From an uncultured Hyphomicrobiales bacterium (GTDB lineage: Bacteria; Pseudomonadota; Alphaproteobacteria; Rhizobiales; Beijerinckiaceae): DNA of 54,757 bases. Every line of letters begins with the position of its first letter. Positions within the stretch are counted from its first letter, which is position 1. Made by a program: the position numbers and the translations under genes. The stretch lies in NCBI GenBank assembly GCA_903931945.1, contig CAIZEI010000160.1:1-54757 (forward strand), in the 5' to 3' direction. This document shows positions 9,812 through 17,194 of this stretch, one piece after another. The notes beneath the pieces are model-generated. The model saw nothing but the letters and a program-made list of their open reading frames with translations. It searched no databases and was not told the DNA's origin.

Positions 9812-11988
9812 GCGATCACGGACACAGTCATCAACACGGCGGGCATGCCCATGCAAACGTCGATCATCTTGCCAATGAGCAATCGCTTGGCGCGCAACTG
9901 ATTATCAAGCTCGATTCCAGTCTCATGCATTCTATCGGCGTCGATGTTGGCGACACCGTGCGTGTTGCGACCGAGCGCGGGCGGTCGATTATCGCGCGAC
10001 TGGGCGAGCCAAACGCCGCCGATGCCGGCACGAAGACCATTCGCCTGGACCGATTCGTGCGGCAGGCGTTAAAGGCGCATCTGAACGAAGACGTCGAAAT
10101 TGAACCCGCTCGCCTGACTCCACTCAAAAAGCTGGAATTGCTGCCTGCCGTCGATGTGTCGATGGCGCATGATCTCACGCCGCATATAAAGCAGGTTCTG
10201 GTTGATAGCCGGACCCCTGCGAGCCAGGGCGCGGTGCTCTATATCCCTTTTCCGAATTCGCACGCGGGCACGACCTATGAGGTGCATAAAACGCCTGACG
10301 GGCCGGGGCTTGTGACCGCAGACACCGAGGTCGTCCTCCATTATCACGACTCGCATATCCCTGAAGGCGCGTTTGACATCACCTATGAGGATGTTGGCGG
10401 GCTCGGCGCGCAGATCAAACTGATCCGCGAACTCGTGCAATTGCCGCTGAAGTTCCCGCATGTCTATCGACATCTTGGCATTAATGCGCCGCGTGGCATC
10501 ATTCTTTACGGGCCGCCGGGGTCGGGCAAGACGCATCTGGCCCGCGCCGTCGCCAATGAAGTCGATGCGCGTTTTTATTATATCAACGGTCCCGACGTCA
10601 TCGGCACCTACACGGGTGAGACAGAGGCCAATCTTCGCCGCATGTTCTCCGAGGCAAGCCATCACGCGCCCTCGATCATCTTCATCGATGAACTCGATGC
10701 GATGGCGCCGAAGCGCGGCGAGACCGGCGCGCAATCGGACATCCGCACCGTGACGCAATTGCTTTCGCTGATGGACGGATTGAAGCGTGTCGATTCGGTC
10801 ATTGTCATTGGCACCACCAACCGGGTTGATGCGGTTGACACGGCGTTTCGACGCCCCGGCCGCTTCGACCGGGAGATTTTCATTGGACCGCCGGACGCGC
10901 CGGGCCGCCGGGAAATTCTGTCGATCCAGACGCGCGAAATGCCGCTGGCGGATGGTGCCCTGCGTTATCTTGACGAGGTCGCTCGGCGCACGCACGGCTA
11001 TCTCGGCGCCGATCTCATGGAGCTTTGTCGTGATGCGGGCCTGAGCGCATTGCGCCGCAGCGCCGGCAATCTGGCTGACCACAAGGCCGCCTTCCGTATT
11101 CCGGTGGAGGATCTGCGCGTCGAAAAGGAAGATTTCGAAACGGCCCTCACCGATACGCGCCCATCGGCCTTGCGTGAAACCATCATCAGTATTCCCGACG
11201 TCTCCTGGACAGATATCGGCGGACTCGATGAGGTGAAAAAGCGGCTGCAGGAAACTGTGGAATTGCCGCTTCGCAATCCCGGTCTGCTCACCGCAAGCGG
11301 GTTGCCGCCGCATGTCGGCATGTTGCTGCACGGCCCCTCCGGCACAGGCAAAACCCTGCTCGCCAAAGCCATCGCCAACGAATGCGGCGTGAATTTCATT
11401 TCGGTCGATGGGCCCGAAATGTTCACCAAATGGCTTGGCGAATCCGAGGAAGGCGTGCGGCAGGTCTTCCGCATCGCCCGGCAGGTTGCGCCGGCCGTGA
11501 TTTTCTTCGATCAGCTTGACGCCATCGCGCCCATCCGCGGCCAGAATATTGGATCGATCACCGCGGACCGCGTTGTGAGCCAGTTGCTCGCAGAGCTTGA
11601 CGGCGTCGAGCAATTGTCGCGCGTTGTGGTGATCGGCGCGACCAACCGCATCGATCTAATCGATCCATCGATCCTGCGACCGGGACGCTTCGGTTTGCAT
11701 ATCGAGGTTGGACTGCCGGACGCGCCGACGCGCGCGGAAATCCTGCGCATCTGCCTGAAATCGAAAGCCGCAAACGAAGCTGGATCGCTGGGCGATATTG
11801 TCGCCGCGATGACGCCGGAAACCGACGGCATGTCGGGCGCCGATATCCGGCATTTCTGCGACGAGGCAAAACGCATCGCCATCCGCAAAACCGGCTTTAC
11901 CCGCGCCGCCGCGCCGACCCTAGAGGACGCGCGGGAAGCGTTAAAGCTATCGCGAACACGCATCACGGGAGCCCCTGCTCATGGCTGA
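9808..11988 (+). CDS. Cdc48/p97-like tandem AAA+ ATPase, D2 Walker B Gln
   Basis: A 726-residue type II AAA+ ATPase of the Cdc48/VAT family. Order: a His-rich leader (H4, 6, 8, 10, 13, 15, 20), a Cdc48 N-domain (about 25-185), then D1 and D2. D1 is canonical: Walker A GPPGSGKT 235-242, Walker B IIFIDE 290-295, TTNR 336-339 and RRPGRFD. D2 has Walker A GPSGTGKT 509-516, but Walker B reads VIFFDQ 564-569, with Gln for the catalytic Glu, and the RPGRFD motif has become RPGRFG. D2 should bind ATP but hydrolyse poorly. Start ATG 9808 overlaps the first cupin's stop, and the stop overlaps the second cupin's start by 8 bases. Such ATPases unfold or remodel proteins; here the client is unknown. Confidence 0.92.
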   Translation: MSDHGHSHQHGGHAHANVDHLANEQSLGAQLIIKLDSSLMHSIGVDVGDTVRVATERGRSIIARLGEPNAADAGTKTIRLDRFVRQALKAHLNEDVEIEPARLTPLKKLELLPAVDVSMAHDLTPHIKQVLVDSRTPASQGAVLYIPFPNSHAGTTYEVHKTPDGPGLVTADTEVVLHYHDSHIPEGAFDITYEDVGGLGAQIKLIRELVQLPLKFPHVYRHLGINAPRGIILYGPPGSGKTHLARAVANEVDARFYYINGPDVIGTYTGETEANLRRMFSEASHHAPSIIFIDELDAMAPKRGETGAQSDIRTVTQLLSLMDGLKRVDSVIVIGTTNRVDAVDTAFRRPGRFDREIFIGPPDAPGRREILSIQTREMPLADGALRYLDEVARRTHGYLGADLMELCRDAGLSALRRSAGNLADHKAAFRIPVEDLRVEKEDFETALTDTRPSALRETIISIPDVSWTDIGGLDEVKKRLQETVELPLRNPGLLTASGLPPHVGMLLHGPSGTGKTLLAKAIANECGVNFISVDGPEMFTKWLGESEEGVRQVFRIARQVAPAVIFFDQLDAIAPIRGQNIGSITADRVVSQLLAELDGVEQLSRVVVIGATNRIDLIDPSILRPGRFGLHIEVGLPDAPTRAEILRICLKSKAANEAGSLGDIVAAMTPETDGMSGADIRHFCDEAKRIAIRKTGFTRAAAPTLEDAREALKLSRTRITGAPAHG

Positions 11989-12496
11989 GATTGAACGCAC
12001 GCGCGAACGCGAACGACCGCCCATTGGCGATAACCCCTATGAAGCCGTCATGCGCTATCGCAAGGCGCTGAAAGAACGCAACCAGAATGGCCCTGTGGTG
12101 CTGCGCGCTGACGACCGCCCCTATTTTCAGGCGCGGCAGGGCAAGCTACGGTTCTTTCTCGATCCCGTCAGTTTCAAGGATACGCCGCTGCAACAATGGC
12201 GCGTGTTCACACATGAAATTCGCACGAAATCAGGTCGTCACGTACATCAGGGCGGGCTTGTGATTTACGTGGTCGACGGTCTTGGCTATTCGGTGGTCGA
12301 TGGCGAACGGGTCGATTGGAAGAAGGGCGATCTTGTCCTGCTGCCGATGAAAGTTGGCGGCGTCGAGCACCAGCATTTCAATCTCGATCCCGCCAATCCG
12401 GCGGTCTGGGCGGCATTTATCCATGTGCCGATGCAGGAGTTTCTCGCTTCAGACCTTGAGCAGAAGGAAACCTCGCCGGATTTCAAGGAGAGTTGA
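11981..12496 (+). CDS. Cupin protein with intact metal-type histidines
   Basis: A 171-residue paralogue of the cupin at 9296, with the same length and helical N-terminus. Cupin motif 1 is GRHVHQGGLVIYVVDGLGY with H87 and H89; motif 2 is GDLVLLPMKVGGVEHQHFN with H130 and H132. The usual motif-1 Glu is absent, a pattern like three-histidine gentisate-dioxygenase-type cupins rather than the HHEH type. It could be an aromatic-ring-cleaving or otherwise metal-dependent dioxygenase, or a binding protein. It begins inside the last codons of the Cdc48-like gene, so the two are made in coupled fashion. Metal identity and reaction are inference. Confidence 0.85.
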   Translation: MAEIERTRERERPPIGDNPYEAVMRYRKALKERNQNGPVVLRADDRPYFQARQGKLRFFLDPVSFKDTPLQQWRVFTHEIRTKSGRHVHQGGLVIYVVDGLGYSVVDGERVDWKKGDLVLLPMKVGGVEHQHFNLDPANPAVWAAFIHVPMQEFLASDLEQKETSPDFKES

Positions 12497-12520
12497 AGCA
12501 GGAATCGAACGACGCGAAAG

Positions 12521-12543
12521 CTCCTTCTCGCGGCGGGAGAGGG
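12521..12543. repeat. Imperfect CTCTCCCGC/GCGGGAGAGGG palindrome
   Basis: The right arm GCGGGAGAGGG followed by TTGG is the form of a dispersed palindrome common in proteobacterial intergenic regions. The left arm CTCCTTCTCGC is degenerate but pairs with one mismatch and three G-U pairs around a single-base loop. It sits in the 107-base gap between the second cupin and the UbiD gene, where it could stabilise or attenuate the upstream transcript. Confidence 0.5.
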
Positions 12544-12603
12544 TTGGCGCGCGCAGACATGACGATGAATCATTGAAATCTCACACGCAGCACGGGACGC
12601 CTT

Positions 12604-14076
12604 ATGAGCAAGACAGTTGACGAAGCCAGCCGCCAGGCGGCGCTGGGAGATATACGAAAGGCGCTTGAGGTCGCCGCCGAAATTGGCGAGCTCGACATTA
12701 TCGAAGGCGCTGATCCGCATCTCGAAATGGGCGCGCTTTACGAGTTGAGCCTGCGCAAACCAACGCCGCCCGTGTTGCTGTTTCGCAAGATCAAGGGCTT
12801 CCCCGAGGATTACCGCATCGCGGTCAATGTGCGCGCGTCAAAGGTTTTTGCGGCGGGTATCGGGCTCGATCTCGTGCGCAATTTCAGAAAGGGCAAACGC
12901 AAGAGCTCCGAGCCCATTGCGCCGGTTCAAGTCGCGAGCGGGCCTGTGATGGAGAATGTGCTGCTCGACAACGAGGTGAATGTTCTGAAATTTCCGGCGC
13001 CAAAATGGAACGCTGGCGATGGCGGCCAGTATATTGGCACCGAATGCATGGTGATCGCCAAAGACCCGGACAGCGACTGGGTCAATGCCGGCACCTACCG
13101 CGTCTCTGTGCGCGACGAGCGGACGCTGAGCGTTTTTATTGAACCCGGCAAACACGTCGATCTCATCCGTAAAAAATATTGGGCGCGTGGCGAACATTGC
13201 CCGATGGTCATCAGCGTCGGACAGGCGCCGGCGCTGGGCGCAGCGGCGGCGCAAACCTTGCCGGAGAATGTGACCGAATTCGCCAGCGCCGGTGGGCGCA
13301 TCGGGCGCGCCATCGAACTCGTCAAGGGCCGACTGACGGGGGTTCCATTCCCCAACGATTGCGAAATCGTCTACGAAGGGTTTATGCCGCCGCCCGAAGA
13401 GGTGACGATGCAGGAAGGACCGTTCGGCGAGTGGCCGGGCTATTACACATCGTCCGGGCCCGAGCCCGTGTTGCAAGTCAAGGCGATCTACCATCGCAAC
13501 GACCCGATCATGACGGCTTCGCCGCCTGCGCGACCGACATTTCCCGGCACCTATTTTGGCACCTCCGGGTCGGCGCTGTTGCGCGCGGCCTCGCTGTGGG
13601 ACGATCTTGAAGCGGCTGGCGTCCCTGGCGTCAAGGGCGTCTGGAAAATGCCGGGCGGCGGTTCGCGTTTTATCAATGTGATCGCCATTGAGCAGATGCA
13701 TCAGGGGCACGCGAAGATGGCGGGTCTCGTGGCGCTGGGCTGCGGTTCGTCAGCCTATCTGGGCCGCATTGTCATCATTGTCGATGACGATATCGATATC
13801 ACCAACCCTGCAGAGGTCATGTGGGCAGTCGGCACGCGCTGGGACCCGAAGACAGCCACAGACATCATCGACGGCATGTGGACGGGACACATAGACCCCA
13901 TGTTGCTGCCCGAGCGGCGTGCGCGCCACGAACTCGCCAACAGCCGGATCATCATCTACGCGGTGCGGCCCTTTGCGTGGAAGGAGTCATTCCCCAAGGT
14001 GAACCGCGTGCCGCCGGATTATTCTGCCGAAATTGCCGCCAAATGGGCCGGCAAAGTGAGCTTTCTCAACGAATAG
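12604..14076 (+). CDS. UbiD-family prFMN-dependent (de)carboxylase
   Basis: A 490-residue UbiD-type enzyme, expected to bind prenylated FMN and decarboxylate (or carboxylate) an aromatic or alpha,beta-unsaturated acid. The family residues are in register. N161 and R166 lie in NAGTYRVSV, H184 in PGKHVD and E225 in ENVTEF; the catalytic pair E271 and E276 lies in EGPFGEWPGYY. The spacing from R166 to E271 to E276 mirrors the Arg-Glu-Glu set of fungal Fdc1. The usual EGPFGE-H-x-GYY has Trp in place of His. No ubiX-like flavin prenyltransferase is in the window, so cofactor must come from elsewhere. It lies 107 bases after the second cupin and probably ends the island's plus-strand operon. Confidence 0.92.
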   Translation: MSKTVDEASRQAALGDIRKALEVAAEIGELDIIEGADPHLEMGALYELSLRKPTPPVLLFRKIKGFPEDYRIAVNVRASKVFAAGIGLDLVRNFRKGKRKSSEPIAPVQVASGPVMENVLLDNEVNVLKFPAPKWNAGDGGQYIGTECMVIAKDPDSDWVNAGTYRVSVRDERTLSVFIEPGKHVDLIRKKYWARGEHCPMVISVGQAPALGAAAAQTLPENVTEFASAGGRIGRAIELVKGRLTGVPFPNDCEIVYEGFMPPPEEVTMQEGPFGEWPGYYTSSGPEPVLQVKAIYHRNDPIMTASPPARPTFPGTYFGTSGSALLRAASLWDDLEAAGVPGVKGVWKMPGGGSRFINVIAIEQMHQGHAKMAGLVALGCGSSAYLGRIVIIVDDDIDITNPAEVMWAVGTRWDPKTATDIIDGMWTGHIDPMLLPERRARHELANSRIIIYAVRPFAWKESFPKVNRVPPDYSAEIAAKWAGKVSFLNE

Positions 14077-14087
14077 AAACGTCGCAA

Positions 14088-14118
14088 CAGGCCTCCGGAG
14101 CATTGCGCTGGAGGCCTG
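14088..14118. terminator. Hairpin between convergent genes
   Basis: A perfect 9-bp inverted repeat, CAGGCCTCC (14088-14096) and GGAGGCCTG (14110-14118), with a 13-base loop, lies in the 61-base gap between the UbiD gene and the convergent receptor gene. There is no long T tract on either side. It most likely acts as a bidirectional terminator or RNA end-stabiliser. Confidence 0.6.
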
Positions 14119-14137
14119 CCTTGAACGATTGGAATGC

Positions 14138-15253
14138 TCAGAGCTGTTCGAACGTCAACTTGCCGTCGGCCGCCTTCTTGATGACATAGACGACATAGTC
14201 CGCGTCGTTGCGGTCGCCTTTGGCGTTGTAGGAGAATTTGCCGATCACGGTCGTGAAGGTCATGCCGGAATGCATGGCTTCAGCAACCTTCTTGGGCTCC
14301 AGAGACTTCGCCTTTTCAGCGGCTTCCCTCAGCACCTGCACAGCCGCGTAGCTATAGAGCGTGTAGGATTCCGCGCTGATTTTCTTGTCGGCGAGTTTTT
14401 TCACGACTGCGGCGGCGGCTGGATTTTTCACCGGGTTCGGACCGAAGGTCACGAGCGAGCCTTCAACTCCCGGGCCGCCGACAGACAGGAACTCGGAATC
14501 AAACAGGCCATCTCCGCCCATCATCGTCGCCGTTACGCCCTGATCGCGCATCTGGCGCGCAATCAGGCCGCCTTCCGTATAAAGGCCGCCGAAATAAACG
14601 AGGTCCGCGCCTGCCGCCTTGATCTTTGAAACGACGGCTGAATAGTCCTTCTCGCCGGTGTTGACGCCTTCGTAAAGCACTTCGGTCACGCCCTTGGCGT
14701 TGAGACCCTTCTTGGTTTCGTCGGCAAGGCCCTTGCCGTAGGTCGTCTTGTCATGGACGATGGCGATCTTCTTGCCCTTCAATTTATTGAAAATATAGGC
14801 GGAGGCCACTGAGCCCTGCTGGTCGTCGCGACCGCAGGTGCGGAACACGTTCCACATCTTGCGTTCCGTAAAATTCGGATTTGTGGAAGCCGGCGTGACC
14901 TGAATGACGCCGTTCTCCTGATAGACTTCCGAAGAGGGGATCGACACGCCGGAATTGTAATCGCCCACGACGAATTTCACACCATCGCCGACAAATTTAT
15001 TGGCGACTGAAACGCCCTGTTTGGGGTCGGAGGCGTCATCGCCCACGCTCAGCGCGATTTGCTTGCCCAGAATGCCGCCCGCTGCATTGATATCGGCTAT
15101 GGCCTGCTCGACGCCGTTTTTCATGGCTGCCCCTGTTGCCGCGCTGGGGCCGGAGATCGGGCCCGCCATGCCGAGTTTGACCTGCGCCGAGGCGGCGGCG
15201 CTCCAGCCGAGGACAGCAGCCAGGGCCAAGCTCGTGTATATCTGCGCTTTCAT
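14138..15253 (-). CDS. Branched-chain amino-acid type ABC substrate-binding protein (LivJ-like)
   Basis: Periplasmic receptor of the type 1 (Leu/Ile/Val-binding) fold, 371 aa. A signal peptide (residues 1-23, cleaved after SAAASAQ) is followed by VKLGMAGPISGPSAATGAAM, the usual first strand and ligand loop. DINAAGGILG, STNPNFTERKM, FRTCGRDDQQG and VHDKTTYGKGL are also family blocks. No permease or ATPase genes (livHMGF) are beside it, so it is an orphan receptor that must share a transporter encoded elsewhere. It faces the UbiD gene and is divergent from the propeller protein. The ligand could be an amino acid, or, as is common in this order, an aromatic or organic acid. Confidence 0.92.
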   Translation of the reverse strand: MKAQIYTSLALAAVLGWSAAASAQVKLGMAGPISGPSAATGAAMKNGVEQAIADINAAGGILGKQIALSVGDDASDPKQGVSVANKFVGDGVKFVVGDYNSGVSIPSSEVYQENGVIQVTPASTNPNFTERKMWNVFRTCGRDDQQGSVASAYIFNKLKGKKIAIVHDKTTYGKGLADETKKGLNAKGVTEVLYEGVNTGEKDYSAVVSKIKAAGADLVYFGGLYTEGGLIARQMRDQGVTATMMGGDGLFDSEFLSVGGPGVEGSLVTFGPNPVKNPAAAAVVKKLADKKISAESYTLYSYAAVQVLREAAEKAKSLEPKKVAEAMHSGMTFTTVIGKFSYNAKGDRNDADYVVYVIKKAADGKLTFEQL

Positions 15254-15492
15254 TGTTCGCTCCTTTTGAAACCAGTCCGGCCCCCCTGATGTCCGAAGCA
15301 GCCGCGTGCGGAGAATGGCCGGTTTTTATCCTTTTGGAAAGCGAAAATCGGCGCCTTGCGACTCCGGCGCTTTGTGCTACGTTTTACCTGGCGTCAGTCG
15401 AAACGGGGCGAGCGCCTGCGCGCGCCCCCGGTGAAAACAACGATTTTTCATCGCGGGCCCTCCGGTTTCAGACCAATGCTCCGGAGGAAGAC

Positions 15493-17136
15493 ATGCGCAC
15501 AAGATTGCTCGCGGGCGTCGCCGCCCTTTTTCCCATTATTTTGCTTCAGGCCGCGCCAGTCCATGCGCAAACGGCCGCCGCGCTGGCGGGTCAGGTGTCT
15601 TCCGAACAGGAGGGCGCCATGGAAGGGGTTGTCGTCACCGCGCAAAAGCCGGGCGACATTGTGACCGTCAGCGTCGTGAGCGATGACAAGGGGCATTTTG
15701 CCTTTCCCAAGGACAGGCTGGCGCCCGGTTCCTACAACTTAACGATTCGTGCGGTCGGGTTCGAGAACAGCGCCCCTGCCAAGGCGGAGGTCACTGCCGA
15801 TGGCGGCGCAAACATCGACATCAAGCTGAGAAAGGCGCGCAATCTTGCCGCGCAGCTCAACAATGCCGAGTGGCTGGCGAGCTTTCCGGGAACCGAAGCG
15901 CAAAAAGATTTCCTGATGGATTGCACCAGCTGTCATACGCTGGAGCGCATTGCCCGCTCGACCCACGATGTCGATGAATGGATGACGACAATCACCCGGA
16001 TGAAAGGCTATGCGCCGGTCAGCCAGACGATCAAACCGCAGCGAATGCTGGACCCGGCGCGGGCCGGCAAACCGGAAGACTACCGGCAGGCGGCCGAATA
16101 TCTTGCAACCATCAATCTCAGCGCAACCGACCATTGGGAATACCCGCTGAAGACCATGCCGCGGCCCAAAGGCGCCGCCACGCATGTCATTGTGACGGAA
16201 TACAAACTGCCGCGCCCCACCATCGAGCCGCATGATGTCATCCTCGATCGGGATGGCGTCGTCTGGTACTCGAATTTCGGTGAAATGTTCATCGGCAAGT
16301 TCGACACAAAAACACTGCAACATACGGAATATCCGGTGAAGCAATACAAGCCGGACGCGCCCGTCGGCATTCTCAACATCGACTTCGACAGGAACGGCAA
16401 GCTCTGGTTCGATACGATGTATCAGGGCGCGCTCGGCGAACTTGATCCCAAAACTGGCGAGATGAAAATGTATCCGGTGCCTGCCGAATATAATGATTAT
16501 CGCGCGCAGCTGAATTTCGTCGGCCTGCGCCACGATGTCGATGGCAAGGTGTGGACCAAGGACGTTGGCACGAACAATGTGCTGCGCCTGGATATTGCGT
16601 CCAGCAAATGGGAAATGTTCCGACCGACGGACAAGCTGACCGGGCCGCGCGGCATCTATCAGCTGATTTCGGATTCGCAGAACAACGCCTGGCTGGCTGA
16701 ATTCGGCGATGGCCATCTTGGCAGGATCGACGCGAAGACCGGCGAAACGAAATGGTTCGATACGCCAACCCCGCACGCGCGCGCGCGCCGCATGGCGATC
16801 GATGATCATGACAATATTCTGTTGACGCTGTATCGCGCCAATTCGGTGACGTATTTCGACACCAAGACCGAGAAATTCACCGAATACAAATTGCCGACGC
16901 CCTACACCGCGCCCTATCGCGCGGCCGCCGACAAGAATGGCAATATCTGGGTCAGCAATATGACGACCGACCGGGCGGTGCGGCTCGATCCGAAAACCGG
17001 CAAGACAATCGAATATTTGATGCCAACCGAAACCAACATGCGTTCGGCCTATGTCGACGATACCGGCAAAAACCCGGTATTCTGGATTGGCTCGAATCAT
17101 CAGGCGGCGCTTGTGAAGGTCGAGCCGCTCGATTGA
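15493..17136 (+). CDS. Secreted heme-site/Vgb-like beta-propeller protein
   Basis: A 547-residue exported three-part protein. A signal peptide ends at about PVHAQ (25). Next comes a carboxypeptidase-regulatory-like beta-sandwich (about 30-112; DDKGHFAFPKDRLAPGSYNLTI region). A short cytochrome-c-like helical segment follows with CTSCH at 144-148 and possible axial Met at 170. From about residue 200 there is a six-bladed-looking propeller with repeated units such as DRDGVVWYSNFG, DRNGKLWFDTMY, DSQNNAWLAEFG and DKNGNIWVSNMT, as in virginiamycin B lyase (Vgb). It is probably periplasmic with a covalently bound heme. Streptogramin lyase activity is not implied. Start ATG 15493 has GGAGGAAG upstream. 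Adjacent to the LivJ-like receptor, divergently. Confidence 0.85.
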   Translation: MRTRLLAGVAALFPIILLQAAPVHAQTAAALAGQVSSEQEGAMEGVVVTAQKPGDIVTVSVVSDDKGHFAFPKDRLAPGSYNLTIRAVGFENSAPAKAEVTADGGANIDIKLRKARNLAAQLNNAEWLASFPGTEAQKDFLMDCTSCHTLERIARSTHDVDEWMTTITRMKGYAPVSQTIKPQRMLDPARAGKPEDYRQAAEYLATINLSATDHWEYPLKTMPRPKGAATHVIVTEYKLPRPTIEPHDVILDRDGVVWYSNFGEMFIGKFDTKTLQHTEYPVKQYKPDAPVGILNIDFDRNGKLWFDTMYQGALGELDPKTGEMKMYPVPAEYNDYRAQLNFVGLRHDVDGKVWTKDVGTNNVLRLDIASSKWEMFRPTDKLTGPRGIYQLISDSQNNAWLAEFGDGHLGRIDAKTGETKWFDTPTPHARARRMAIDDHDNILLTLYRANSVTYFDTKTEKFTEYKLPTPYTAPYRAAADKNGNIWVSNMTTDRAVRLDPKTGKTIEYLMPTETNMRSAYVDDTGKNPVFWIGSNHQAALVKVEPLD

Positions 17137-17194
17137 GCATAATGTTGACTGTGCAGAACGGGCGGGATCGTGAAAGCGGTTCCGCCGGTTTCTG

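Noticed and set aside
10069-11613. 514-codon minus-strand open frame inside the Cdc48-like gene
   Set aside because: No domain, and it lies wholly antisense to intact AAA+ motifs.
9296-14076. Idea that the island is a defence or proteasome-linked system because of the Cdc48-like ATPase
   Set aside because: No nuclease, protease, ubiquitin-like, pupylation or toxin gene is nearby; all partners are metabolic enzymes.
15493-17136. Virginiamycin B lyase (antibiotic resistance) call
   Set aside because: Only the propeller is shared; the signal peptide, heme site and extra domain point to another role.
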